A DNA stretch of 64,000 nt from Agelas oroides (GCA_949130485.1 OX422199.1:3333402-3397401); one strand, 5' to 3'; shown: positions 46,603-58,972, counted from the first letter of the stretch. A program made the numbers and translations. The notes: a model not told the origin generated them from the sequence alone.

Positions 46603-47332
46603 GTGACTGAATTACATCTCCACATAAATGCCTGGCTATTTGGAAGAGATAGGTCAAATCAAGAGTGGATGTATAGGAATGGGCATAGGGAGGAAGAGCG
46701 TGTATGCCTGGTCAGAACTTTGAAAATAAAACATCCTCCAGTCACATGCAAAAGCTGTTTCAATGGTTCCTATGAATGCAACTACACTCTTGCCTCAACT
46801 AATAGCATTGCCAATGTGTCAACTCAGAACATTTCAAGCAACAGCATACTGGTAATTGAGCCTATAGCTCTGAAAAGACAAATCAGGGTTTCATACAGAA
46901 TCTTTTCTTTGGGGGGGGGGGGGGGGGGGGGGGGGGGATGTAGATGCGTGCAAAGGGTGAATGGGTGAATCTGCACGTCGGTACACCCGCTAGATTTTAA
47001 TGAAATTCTGGACATATTTAAGGACAAGAAATGTCAGATTCAGCTATAATACATTAAGGCTATAATTATGCTCCCTATTGTAGCTGTTGAGGCAATTATG
47101 ACATCATAATTTTCACATTTCTGGGAGGGGAACTCTGACTGGGGAGGAGAAATCCCACTGCCCCCCCCCCCCCCCCCGCCCCCTCCCCCCCTTATGTATG
47201 AAACCCTGGAAATGACCAGCAACAATTTTACTGGAGTCAACTCTTGGGTAGCAGATGCCAGCAGGGGAATTAATCGTATAATACCATTGTTGAATGTGAA
47301 TTTAAACCTCTTATCATTACTCAACATAACTG
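46603..47332 (+). CDS. Unidentified exon, possibly extracellular, split by a MITE
   Basis: An open frame runs from about 46591 to 46883, then continues after the insertion at 46884-47208. If the insertion and one copy of a short AAAT flank are discounted, the frame continues to a GTATGT donor at 47333. The encoded segment has many N-glycosylation sequons (FNGS, NYT, NVS, NIS, NFT, NIT) and CKSCFNGSYEC, which suggests an extracellular region. No family was recognised. It is a lone exon on the strand opposite to the collagen genes and may be a relic or a coincidence. Confidence 0.3.
46884..47208. mobile_element. MITE with CAGGGTTTCATACA ends and inverted poly-G/poly-C
   Basis: CAGGGTTTCATACA at 46884 recurs inverted, ending at 47208. 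Inside each end lies a homopolymer: G at 46911-46937 and C at about 47161-47190, so the tracts are also inverted copies. The flank AAAT on both sides may be a short target duplication. Confidence 0.7.
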
Positions 47333-47442
47333 GTATGTAGCAAAATGGTTCTACTGTAAATTTCATTATACATACAGTATACTGTATAGCACCATATTTC
47401 TGAGGAACGAAAATTGTGAGGATAATTTTCACAGATCAAAGT

Positions 47443-47491
47443 TTCTGATTAGCTATGCCTATTTGTGGCAAATAGGCATAGCTAATCAGAA
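47443..47491. repeat. Perfect 23-bp-arm hairpin
   Basis: Arms 47443-47465 and 47469-47491 are exact reverse complements (TTCTGATTAGCTATGCCTAT onward) with a 3-nt loop; imperfect pairing extends outward to about 47425 and 47507. Confidence 0.85.
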
Positions 47492-48068
47492 CCTCTGTGA
47501 AATTTGTTTTTGTTAAATTGGCATAAGGCCAATCCACACAAATTTTGGTCCTCGAAAATTTATGCTGTATGTATAATGATGACCCTTGAAATGTGGACAC
47601 CTCGCTATTCCGTATAGAAGACAGGTTTTTCGGTCCCAGTAGTACCAGGACTGTACAAAATTCACTGGATAATGTGGACTCTCGCATGCCTCTCCCACAA
47701 GAATGCCCACCACTGCTGCATGATCCAACAACTGGAGTTGTAATAGCACTGGTAGCCTCTGGTTAGCCTTTCTCACAAACGTACAGCTCTGGAACACGGC
47801 TTCATAATGCTCAGCAGCACAAGTATGCATTGCCATGCCTACCAGAAATATATCAGAAGCCTCCGAAATACAGACGCCTCCATATTCCAGACATGCAACA
47901 CATGCTGCATAGACCAATTTTGTTACATACCAGTTACTGAGTTACGTTGAGTAATGATAAAAGGTTTAATAGTAATTGTACATACACTCAGCATTAGCAA
48001 GTACATACTTTTGCTTCAAATTTACACTCAACAACGGCATTATACCTAATTCCCAAAAGTAATGCCTT

Positions 48069-49074
48069 CTATTTGGTACAAACAGCACAGGTAAGTTCTT
48101 TCTGTGGATCATAAGGTGGACACAGCATTCCATTGCAGTTGGCTTCAACATGGTAAAACAAAACACCATTAGCATTGGAAGCACTGCCTGGTACTGAGTC
48201 TGGGTTCTTGTCAATACACTCATACATGGTGCGATAGTGATCATTCCAATTTCTTGATGCTGACATGAGGTAGCCGGAGTACTCCAGAGTCCATGTTGAT
48301 GGACACTGAGTTTTAGCTGGGATCATTGTGAATGCCACCCTTGTTGAAGCATAGCACACAGCACAGGGGACATTGTGCTCATGTACAGCTCGAAGTGGTC
48401 CTTGATTTGATTCATACTCTGCTCCATACACATAGTTGTACCCTTGAACTCCAGGTTGGTAGCTGAGATAGTCTGGATCATCAGGCATGCAGAGGTAGTT
48501 GGCTGCTCCTCCCTTATGGTTCCACCACGTTCCACCAGCCCTCCCTGCATACACCAGTGTGGTACTCAAGATGTTTGGACAGCTACTTTTCCCCCACCTT
48601 GTGTAGACTACTCCTCCATTCCTTGGTCCAGGGGGACCTGCTACTCCTTGGTCTCCCCTCTGTCCTTGAGGTCCACGTGGACCAGGCACCCCATCTCGAC
48701 CATCCCTTCCATCTCGTCCTCGCAACACCTCAATGTAGGGAAAGGAGCTTGTGTTCACACTGTTCCCTCCACTCTGAGTGTCAGCACTCCTCTGGGGCCT
48801 GTTCAGAGCCCCTGCTACAATGTGCAGTATAGTAGAAACATGGGGTTCAAACCACAAGCAATACATCAAAACATCACAGCTAGTTTTTGCCCACATAGTG
48901 AGCACACAACAATTAGTTAATCATACTTCAAACAACTTCAGTATAGCAGACAACAGCATGAGAAAATTTCACATCTGAAATACATTTCAACACACACCCT
49001 TTACCTTCAGGCAGCCCTTCTCCACATGCTGCAAGGACCAAAGCACTTGCAATCACCACCTTTACCAGTTGCAT
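48069..49074 (-). CDS. Short-chain collagen, copy G (271 aa)
   Basis: Exon 1 49005-49074 (MQLVKVVIASALVLAACGEG), exon 2 48069-48814, phases consistent. Eleven Gly-X-Y triplets with QRGDQG. Ten cysteines kept. The loops combine pieces seen elsewhere: TWWNHKG is unique, ESNQGPLRAVHEH is shared with D and E apart from one residue, and SASRNWNDHYRT shares WNDH with copy A. CPNILSTTL replaces CPNVTGTTL, removing an N-glycosylation sequon. STRVAFTM replaces STRVAVTM. Confidence 0.88.
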
Positions 49075-49171
49075 TCTTGTTCTTCCTGCACCAGTGCTGT
49101 GGAATAGTTTGATATGAGACAACTGCAACTTGTGCAACTGTCAGAATGTCAGTGAGCAACAAGTGCAGAGA

Positions 49172-49179
49172 TTTTTATA
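49172..49179 (-). promoter_or_regulatory. TATA box of copy G
   Basis: TATAAAAA about 98 bp upstream of the ATG; TGACATCATC at 49281-49290. Confidence 0.75.
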
Positions 49180-49926
49180 GCCAATGGAAAAACTATGTCA
49201 TATAAAATTTTGAGCTGTTGAATGGTATTCATAATTGTATTGATGGCACATGCATGGTGTTCTGTCAATGTGTCAACTGATGACATCATCCCACACAGTG
49301 ATAGTGCATCGATTGTTAATGTTCTGTAGTAAGAGTTGATGTGATCTGATAACCACAGTGCTGTTGCTGTGATATCATTCTGATCTGAACCAAGTCTCTA
49401 TCAGTAATACAGTTTAGTCATTACTGGTGCATGCATAACTGCATTAATTACCACTCTCAGCAGTTGATGTTTTCTGTTTGTTCTGTGAAAGTAGTGTACA
49501 CCTCACGGCACTTCTGATAAGGCTATTTAGTCTGCTGTTCATCGCCGACACATCATGCTACAGTATGTGTAGTCCCACATACCACTAAGACTATGAGGGT
49601 CAGCATTCCTCAGAATCCTGTGCAGTGGTTAAGCCGCAAATTGTTTTGTAACAGTGTGTTCAAAACACAACAGGCATCTAGGTCTAGACAGGAAGCTGTA
49701 GGAAGCCTTTTCAAAGATTATATAGTCATATGGCTTCTCATTAGCCTTACACTGCACAATTGGGCAAAGTACTTGGTCACGAGAGTGCCAAAACAATGTA
49801 GTTAAGCCAACAGAAAAATATGTTGCATCATGCGAAAAATTTGTGAAAATGTTAAATGATATTCATAGTTATGGTGTTTTGTCAGTGTGTCAATAAAGTA
49901 CTCAGTTAAATGAACCCATTACCCTT

Positions 49927-50791
49927 CTCAGGCGCGTTAAGGACTGGGTCCAGCTGTTTTGCGCGCGCTGCCTAAATTACCCTTGGGGCGTTACCTTGAA
50001 CAGGAAGGTGGTTGTATCTATGTAAACAATGCGGAACCTTGGAATGCAATTAAGCACCTTCGCTATCACGGTACCGATGGACCGTTTTAGGCCTGTACTC
50101 TTCCTAACAGTCTTGTCCTTACCTCGTTCGACTAAACGTGATTTGATACGCACGTCTGTAACACTAAAAGTTGTTCTGCAAAGCACTTCCAGCAATTTTC
50201 AAAGCGTCTATAGTGGAGTCACTTGCACCATGTAGGGTAGCACGTGCCAGCTACTCTTGAATAAGCCGCATAATGGCCGCTTGGCAGCTCATTTTCCGGA
50301 AGTAACTCATGCGGAATTCTTCAGAAGAGAACTGGAGTGTACTATTGGGTTTGATGGAGAAGAAATCTAATTGTCTTTGATTTCACCGTGGGAAAAGTTC
50401 GTAGCTTACCGCTAAAGGTACGAAGGGGAACTTTAAATGTCCGGTGGGCGTGGCATATTGCCAGTTCCAGCGCTTTGGAAAGCGACATCGACTATTCCCA
50501 CGGATAAAAAGTTGGGTCAGTTGAAATAGAACGTATTGGTGCCAAAAGAAACGTGAAATTTTGCTCGCACGAATTCCACATATCACATTTATTGCACTGA
50601 TATACCTCAAGGGAGGGGCTTGGTACAGCTAAGCTGTTTGTGGGCATGGCCTAAAATTATGTCAAAGTAAACAATAAGGGTGGGGCTACATGTAACAGCA
50701 CTAAACAATTACTTGAAGCTTCTTAATTTGTCATAAAATTGATTCAAATTTTGCCATAATACTACTGGACCCAGTCCTTAATGCCCCTGAG
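49927..50791. mobile_element. 865-bp non-autonomous element with 27-bp TIRs
   Basis: Both ends read CTCAGG then, after a few bases, TTAAGGACTGGGTCCAG, in inverted orientation with two mismatches. The related spacers at about 30885 and 60670 read AACCTTTGTGTGGTTACTCC across the site, so the element is an insertion in the copy G spacer. Internal open frames have no homology. Confidence 0.8.
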
Positions 50792-51438
50792 TTTGTGTAG
50801 TTACTCCACTTTCAGGGTTTATACTGGTGAGTGCTACACGACATAAGGCATTGTTCCTTTTCCTTGTCGTGCTTGTAAGACTCATTAACTGTCTGTGACC
50901 TACAGTATGTACATTTTCCAGCCCTTAACTTCAAGTGTTGCATTACTCTAATCTTCAGATGGCAATAGCAATGTTAAATCTTTTGTTCAAAGAATTAATA
51001 TATCCCTCATGACAGCCAGCTGTGAACAACTACAAAGTGCATGTATGGAGTACAACAAAGGAAATTGCTACTAGGACTGGGAAGTTTACTTAGACTAAAG
51101 TTAGGCACAATGCAAAACAAAAGGCATTGTTCTTTATCTTGTCATGTGAACTTCCTGACTCATGAACTGTTTGTGGCTATGTACCATTCCCAGCCATTGT
51201 AGCAACTTCAATTGTTGCAGTACTCCAAGCTCCAGATGGCAAAGACAGTGGATAAAACATCTTGTGTTCAAGTGTACAATACTTGTATCCCTCGTGAGCT
51301 AGCCATGCTAATATACAAAGCACATGAATAGACTACAAGCATAGGAACATTATGTAAGTGTATACTAAGCAAAAAGGCATCGTTCCTATGTCAAGTGTGA
51401 ACTACCAGTGGTCAAATTTCAGTTCCTTGCCCTTGCAG

Positions 51439-51609
51439 TACCATATAATGGGAAAACTGGCAGTGGTATTAATTTGGTGATTTGGCATTTTGTCCCCGAT
51501 TGCCAAATTAAATTTACACCAGACAGTTACGTAAGTTATGTACTTTGCACAAAATTACTCTTGCGAACTCGCCAAATTTAAAGCCCGCTAAATTTTCCAT
51601 TATACGGTA
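51439..51609. mobile_element. MITE with TACCRTATAATGG ends, copy 2
   Basis: Parallel to 19985-20165 with scattered substitutions and a short deletion; both lie at equivalent positions in related spacers, so they may descend from one insertion that was later duplicated. Confidence 0.75.
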
Positions 51610-51848
51610 TATACACCTGTACGTACTCTAGTCTCAAGGGATTATGGCATTGATTTAATGCCTACCATCATGACATGAGGTATTATTATGTAGGAGGTGG
51701 GCTATTATGCATGATTGTGGAGAGTGACAGATCTACGTATGCTAGTGCAATTAGTAAGGAAATCAATTTTTAGTCTAACTTTAATACAATATACAACTTC
51801 ACCAAACCTGTACTAATGGCACATCTGGAGTACATTTCAACGCCTTAC

Positions 51849-51924
51849 CTTTATCTTCAGGCAGCCCTTCAGCACATACTGCAAGGACCAAAGCACTTGC
51901 AATCACCACCTTTGCCAGTTGCAT
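51849..51924 (-). pseudogene. Orphan signal exon with intact promoter, 51.9 kb
   Basis: MQLAKVVIASALVLAVCAEG is intact. The normal donor GT has become AT, but a GTAAGG six bases further on keeps phase 1. A TATA box is at 52013-52020. No collagen exon follows before copy G, whose own first exon is 2.8 kb downstream, so it could be a dead relic or an alternative first exon. Confidence 0.65.
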
Positions 51925-53251
51925 TCTTGTTCTTGTGCTGTGGAATAGTTTGATATGAGACAACTGCAACTTGTGTAACTGTCAGAATGTCAGTTAACAA
52001 CAAGTGCAGAGATTTTTATAGCCAGTTGAGGCTACGTCATATAATATTCACACAGTGGTTGGTGTTCTGTCAATGTGTCAACTGATGACATCATCCCACA
52101 CAGTGATATAATTATAGTGCATCAATTGTTAATGTTCTGTAGTAAGAGTTGGTGAGATCTGATAACCCCAGTGCTGTTGCTGTGATATTCTGATCTGAAC
52201 CAAGTCTCTATCAGTAATACAGTTTAGTCATTACTGGTGCATGCATAACTGCTTTACCACTCTCAGCGGTTGACGTTTGCTGTTGGTCAGTGACGTTTAC
52301 ACCTCATAGCACTTCAGAGAAAGCTGTTCAGTTTGTTGTTCGTTAACAACACATCTTGCTGCAGTGTAGTCTTGCATGAAGACTGTAGGGGTCAGCATTT
52401 CTCTGGGGCCTGTGCAAAATGTTCAGCCACAAATGTTTTTTTTTTTTCAATGAGTAGCCCTTCACCAGCTTTAATTGTTGCAGTATTCCAAGCTTCAGAT
52501 GGCAAAGGCAATCGTTATATCCCTTCGTGACAGCTAACTAGGGACAAGTACAAAGTGCTGCAGCCAGCTGTGAGTGCATGCATGGAGTATCAACAAATGA
52601 ATTTGTTACTAGGACTGGGAAGTTTTCTTAGACCAGAGTTAAGCACCGTACAAAGCAAAAGGCATTGTTTTTCATCTTGTCATGTGACCTGGAAGACTCA
52701 TAAACTATCCTTGGCCTATGTACCATCCCAGCCATTGTAGTAACTTCAATTGTTGCAGTACTCCAAGCTCCAGATGGCAGACAGTGGATAAAACATCTTT
52801 TGTTCACATGTACAATACTTACATCCCTCGTGACAGCCATGTATATACAAATCAGAAGGGCATTGTTCCTATGCCAACCATCTGTGGTCAATACACTGTC
52901 TTGTACGATTTTAGGACTTATGTATGGCCATATATGGCCTTTTGATTGCGTCTAACTTCTGTGTTCTACTGCATGGTCTATCATAGTGCATATTGCAAAC
53001 TATCAAATGATGCACAAGCTTGCAGATCATTCGATAGTACATCGTTCAATAGTATAAAAGCTCTATTTCATTTCTCAAGCTAGGTACCACAAGCAAGGCC
53101 CAACAAACAGTTGCTTGTACATGTGTGTATAATAATGACTAGGGGATGGAAGTGGTGCAGAAGGTCACAAACATCTACTCTGAGATAAAACCTATAACCA
53201 ACTGTTTGCTTACCAAGCTTGAGAAACAAAGGAAGTATTTATTAGAAGTCA

Positions 53252-55340
53252 TGTCGAGTACTGTCTAGATTCATTAGCTTCCTCATCTTTTGCCTGGTTG
53301 CCTTGGGGTTTACACCATTCAGTAGCACAAAAGCACTGTTTTCTTGCTATAATAAACTGTACCATAGAACATGAAAGTTAGATGCAAAATGGGAACATCC
53401 CATATGGTGTAGGACTGTAGTCCAGATGTGATGTAGCACTACAGTATCTGGTATGAAAAGTCACACACAAGTTGTAGCCTAAAGGAAAAACTTAGAGTAC
53501 TGCATCATGGCTTTCCTGGATTACATAGTTGGTTGTTGGTTGTTACATGGAGGTTCTGTCAAGTTGTGGAGAGATTTCTGATCCTGTTGCATGGGACAAA
53601 TCGTAAGTGCTAAGTTTTATCCCATGCTACACTACCAACTTCGGAGAAAGTTTTCCTAGGAAACTTGATATTCCCACTAGATCATATATATGATCATATT
53701 TTATTTATGTTGTGTACACGATGCATGTAAATAGCCTATTACCAAGTCCTTGCTTGCTGTTCATCACTGAATGTACACACCTGAGGACAGTACTTCATGA
53801 ATGTTGTGTTCAGCTTGCTGTTTGTCAGCAACACTTTATACTAGACTGTAGTCTCTGTCGTATAAGATATGCAGCCCACGTGAATCTGTATTTGAGCATG
53901 TGAATACATTTCAACACACAACTTTTTACCACCTTTGCCAGTTGCATCCTTGTTATTCCTGCACCAGTGTTGTGGAATACTTTGATATGAGACAACTTCA
54001 CCTTGTGTAACTGTCAGTGCAGCAATTTATACAAAATGGCAGTAATATTCATGGTTGTATTGTTGGGTGCATTGGGTGGTATGTATATGGTGTCAATGTG
54101 TCAACTTGTGACATCATATGTAGTAAACATGTACCAGTCATATTGTGGTACACATCATGTATGTAGGGCAGCTGTGTTAGACCCCCTGGGCGGCAGATCT
54201 TTGTTCAGTTTTTGGTCACTGAAGGTGGCACTTCTGAGAAGGCTGTTCATCTTGTTTATAACCAACACACATCATGCTGCTCTATAGCCTCACACAACAT
54301 GATGACTGCATATGTTCATGCATAGATAACCCCATCCTGTTGCAGCGTGGAATTAATGGCATCTCTAGCTGTACATCTATACATTTCTATGACCTTGAAG
54401 TCTTGTATTTATTGTGACTCAGTTATTATCATACCAAAGATAGGCACAGTGTACTAATATGTTTAGCTAAGAAAATTCACAATCTGAAACACATCTTTCA
54501 AAATAGACACTGCAAAGCTTGTAATTAAGCCGATAAGTCAAGTCTACTGATTCCCTTTTCCTACTTGTCTGGAGCCTTGAAGAAGTTGTTTAGAAACTAT
54601 ATACTGCTATTGACACAGCATGCTTCACTATTATGATCACATGATATATAGTGAACCACCAAAACAGTGTTGCCAAGCCAATGGAGTCAGAGGGCTAGGA
54701 ATCGGTAGAGACATCAATATCGATTATTAGTATACCCAATATTGATAGATAGTATCGGAGGAAGTAATTAATTAGGTTGATAGGAAAGGCCTCCCACTTA
54801 ATTAAGTTAATTGACAGCATGATGAAACTGTACAAAGTACTATGAACTATGAATGTACAAAATACAAGACAGTGTAGGAGACAAGGGTAAGTTACAACTT
54901 ACGTAGTTCTCCAAAGCTTGGCTTTGTCAGTTATTGAATGCGAATGCGCAGAAAGTTCAAAGGTTATCTTGTATCGCTATTTCACTGCGGTATCGATTAT
55001 CGCTAAATCTGCTATATCGATAACGATTATCGATATTTCGATTATTGAGTCCCAGGAGTCCGAAAAATGTGTTGCGTCATGTGAAAATTTAAAGTTGTTG
55101 AACTTGTGGTATGATGTTTTGTTAGTGTGTCAATAAAGACCTTGGTTAAAACGAAGGGGTTATTGAACTGGTGGGTACTACTCAACTAAAAGCATTGCCT
55201 TGTCATGCATTTGAACTATATGACTCATTAGCTGTCTGTGGCCTACTGTATATGTGCACTCCCCAGCCCTTATTGTTGCATTACTCCAAGCTCCAGTTGG
55301 TGAAGGCAATAGTAAACCTTTTGAATACACGTCTTCCTTT
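53252..55340. repeat. Segmental duplication block, partner 25342-27300
   Basis: See the partner block; this copy lacks the roughly 580-bp TIR element found next to the partner and contains the second TATCGAT-rich MITE (about 54690-55060). Confidence 0.85.
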
Positions 55341-55927
55341 GTGTCAGCCAACTAGGGACAAGCACAAAGCGATGCTGCCAGCTGTGAATGAATAAATGTG
55401 TATCCATGGAGTACAACAAATGAATTTGTTACTAGGACTGGAATGGAAGTTAGGCATTGTTCTTTATCTTGTCATGTGAACTGGAACACTCACAAACTAT
55501 CTGTGACCTATGTCAGCCATTGCAGTAACTTCAATTGTTGCAGTACTCCAAGCTCCAGATGGCACCAACAGTAGATAAAACATCTTTTGTTCAAGTGTAC
55601 AATACTTGTATCCCTCATGAGTCAGCTATGCTAATACAAAGCATGCACATGAATACACTACAACTGCAGGGAAGTTTATGTACGTATATACAAAGCAGAA
55701 GGGCATTGTTACTATGTCAACTATCTGTGGTCAATTCAAATATACATACACTGTCTTGTATGATTTTTTAAGGTAGTTATGTATGGCCATATATGGCATT
55801 TTTGATTGCATGTAAAAAAACCAAGCCAATCAATCAAAAGACAAGTGAACTAAGCTGTCACATACTCAGATGGTACTCGACAAGAAAACTAGTCTGTGGT
55901 TACTCTCTTCATTTCTCAAGCTAGGTA

Positions 55928-56165
55928 CAGGGTTTTGCAGAATCTTTGCAACTCTGCTTAGAATGCGTAAAGCGAAAACAGTACTGCGTTCCTTATATGG
56001 AAGTCAAAGTTTGCACCACGAGGCTATGGTTATGTAATATGACTCACTCATTATCTAATTATGTGACTATGTAAGGCGGTAACATTTTGTTCACAGCCAC
56101 TTAATTATCAACCAAACACAGCAACACCTTGCGCTTGCGTGTTGCAAAGATTCTGCAAAACCCTG
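55928..56165. mobile_element. 238-bp MITE with perfect 25-bp TIRs and TA duplication
   Basis: Ends read CAGGGTTTTGCAGAATCTTT and its reverse complement over 25 bp without mismatch, flanked by TA on both sides. A related spacer at about 27940 keeps the undisturbed site (GCTGGGTAACACAAGC). Confidence 0.9.
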
Positions 56166-56824
56166 TAACACAAGCAAGGCCCGACAAACAGTTGCTTGTG
56201 TAATATTGGCTAGGAGATGGAAGTGGTGCAGGAAGTCACAAACACCTCTTCTGAGGTAAAAACCTATAGTCAACTGTTGGGCCTTGCTCAGCTTACCTAG
56301 TTTGTAGTACGAAGGCTCTGTTTTCTTGCTATAATAGACTGTACTGTAGAACATGGAAGTTAGATACAAAATCCCATATACAACCATGCTAAGTACCTTA
56401 GGTGTAAGACTGTAGTCCAGATGTGACGTAGCACTACAGTATCATAGTGTGAAGTCACACACAAGTAACCTAAAGGAAAAGCTTAGAGTACTGCATCATG
56501 GCATCCCATATACAACCATACTAAGTACCTATTACCAAATCCTTGCTTGCTGTTCATCACTGAATGTGCATACCTGACGACAGTACTTCAATGAATATCA
56601 TGTTCAGTTTGCTGTTTGTCAGCAACACTTGATACTAATCTGTTGTCTCTGTCGTATTATCATTATCAGTGCAGAGACTGTGTCTGTTCATAGATACCTG
56701 ACTCCACTTCACTGCCCACGTATGAGAATTGCCTGTAACATGATAGTGAGAACAATCTTGCAGGTATGCAGCCTGGGAGAATCTATATTTGAGTATGTGA
56801 ATATATTCAACCCACAATCTCTAC

Positions 56825-56894
56825 CTTCAGGCAACCCTTCTGCACATGCTGCAAGGACCAAAGCACTTGCAATCACCACCTTTGCCAGTTGCAT
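56825..56894 (-). pseudogene. Orphan signal exon, 56.8 kb
   Basis: A complete 70-nt signal exon (MQLAKVVIASALVLAACAEG) with a GTAGAG donor in the normal phase. The TATA box is disrupted (ATAATAAAAT). No collagen exon follows within 8 kb. Confidence 0.7.
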
Positions 56895-57761
56895 TCTTGT
56901 TCTTCCTGCACCAGTGGTGTGGAATAGTTTGATATGAGACGACTGCAACTTGTGTAACTGTCAGAATGTCAGTGAGCAACAAGTGCAGAGATTTTATTAT
57001 AGTCAGTGGAAAAATTCTATGTCATGTAAAATTTTTTGAGCTCTTAAATATTATTCATAGTTGTACATGCATAGTGGTTCATGTTGTGTCAACTCATGAC
57101 ATCATAGTATATAGTAATGGTACACATAACTGTAGTACCCACGAATAACTTGTAACAGATAACCCCATGAAGAACTAGTATGTAGTGTTACCTTGATCTG
57201 GAGCTTGAAAAGGTGTCACAAGCCAATCTTTGTTAGTAATATACAAGATGGTTTAGTCATGACTGGTGTTGCAGAAGGCAGCTATTACTGTTCTCAGAGG
57301 CAAACCCTTTCTCATAATGATGGTGTTATGCAGTCCTGTGTACAATAAATATATCCCTCATGACAGCCAGCTATTGGCAAATACTACTACAAGCACAGGG
57401 AAGGTTATGTATGTGTATAATGGCATTGTTGTTATGTCAACTGAACAACCTTTGGCCAAATATAGTTTCCAGCCCTTGCAGCAGATTCAGCTATACTTAC
57501 TCTAGTCTCAAAGGATATGGCAATGGTTAGAATATTCCATCGTGACATGAGGTATTATTATGGACATGAGGTGGGTCTTTGGGCATGATTGTGGAGTGAC
57601 AGATGTGTGCTAAGGTGGTTGGTTAGTGGGGAAATCAGTTTTGTATAGCAACAAAAATTTCTCACTCAGCATTGACATGTACATACTATTGCCTAAAAAT
57701 TACACTCATTAGCAAGTGTTACACTCATTAGTAAGCATTAATTTCCAACAGTAAAGTATAT

Positions 57762-58864
57762 CTATTTAGTACAAACAGCACAGGTAAGTTCTTTCTGTGG
57801 ATCATAAGGTGGACACAACATTCCATTGCAGCTGGCTTCAACATGGTAAAACGCAGCACCATCAGTACTAGAAGCACTGCCTGGAACCGAGTCTGGGTTT
57901 TTGTCAACACACTCATACATTGTGCGACCATGGACACTCCACTTTCCTGCTGACAAGAGGTAGCCAGAGTACTCCAGAGTCCATGTTGATGGACACTGAG
58001 TTTTAGCTGGGATCATTGTGACTGCAACCCTTGTTGAAGCATAGCACACAGCACAGGAAACATTGTGCTGGTTAGCAGCTCGGAGTGGTCCTCCCCCTGT
58101 ATGATACTCTGCTCCATACACATAGTTGTACCCTTGAACCCCAGGTTGGTAGCTGAGATAGTCTGGATCATCAGGCATGCCGAGGTGGTTGGCTGCTCCT
58201 CCCTTTTGGGAATAGTATGTTCCACCAGCCCTTCCTGCATACACCAGTGTGGTACCTGAGACATTCGGACAGGTATTTTTCCCCCACCTCGTGTAGACCA
58301 CCCCACCATTCCTTGGTCCAGGAGGACCTGCTACTCCTTGGTCTCCCTTCTGCCCTTGGCCTCCTCTCGTTCCTTGTGGTCCACGGGGACCAGGCACCCC
58401 ATCTCGACCATCCCTTCCATCTCGTCCTCGCAACACCTCAATGTGAGTGAAGGAGCTTGTGTTCACACTGTTACCTGCACTCTGAAGGTCAGCACTTCTC
58501 TGGGGCCTATGCAGAGCCCCTGCTACAGTGTGGAGGATAGTTGAAACATTGGGTTAAAAACATAAGCAATGCATTAAATATCACAGCTAGTTAAAATGGA
58601 GTACTTATCATTACACATAATGAACACGAAACAGTTAGTCAATCATACTGCAAACAATTTTAGTATGCAGGCAACAGTTTGAAGAGATTTCACATCTTGA
58701 ATACATTTCAACACAAACCCTTTACCTTCAGGCAGCCCTTCTGCACATGTTGCAAGGACCAAAGCACTTGTAATAACCACCACAAACCCTTTACCTTCAG
58801 GCAGTTCTTCTGTACATACTGCAAGGACCAAAGCACTTACAATCACCACCTTTGCCAGTTGCAT
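57762..58864 (-). CDS. Short-chain collagen, copy H (276 aa; duplicated signal exon)
   Basis: Exon 2 57762-58522; exon 1 58795-58864 with a canonical donor. A second, in-frame copy of the 3' part of the signal exon follows at 58726-58794, so use of the distal donor would add 23 residues (a second SALVLATCAEG hydrophobic run). Thirteen Gly-X-Y triplets, two more than most copies (GTR, GGQ inserted), with QKGDQG. LGMPDD replaces LCMPDD, so one of the ten cysteines is lost, and NVSCAVC replaces NVPCAVC. Loops TYYSQKG, YHTGGGPLRAANQH and SAGKWSVHGRT. CPNVSGT keeps a sequon. It reads through without stops, but the odd cysteine count may affect folding. Confidence 0.83.
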
Positions 58865-58964
58865 TCTTGTTCTTCCTGCACCAGTGCTGTGGAATAGTTT
58901 GATAGGAGACAACTTACAACTTGTGCAACTGTCAGAATGTCAAGTGCAGCAACAAGTGCAGAGA

Positions 58965-58972
58965 TTTTTATA
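58965..58972 (-). promoter_or_regulatory. TATA box of copy H
   Basis: TATAAAAA about 100 bp upstream of the ATG; TGACATCAT at about 59079-59087. Confidence 0.75.

Noticed and set aside
47513-47917. 134-codon minus-strand frame rich in cysteine
   Set aside because: It overlaps repeat-like sequence next to a hairpin, with no family match or promoter, and is probably chance.
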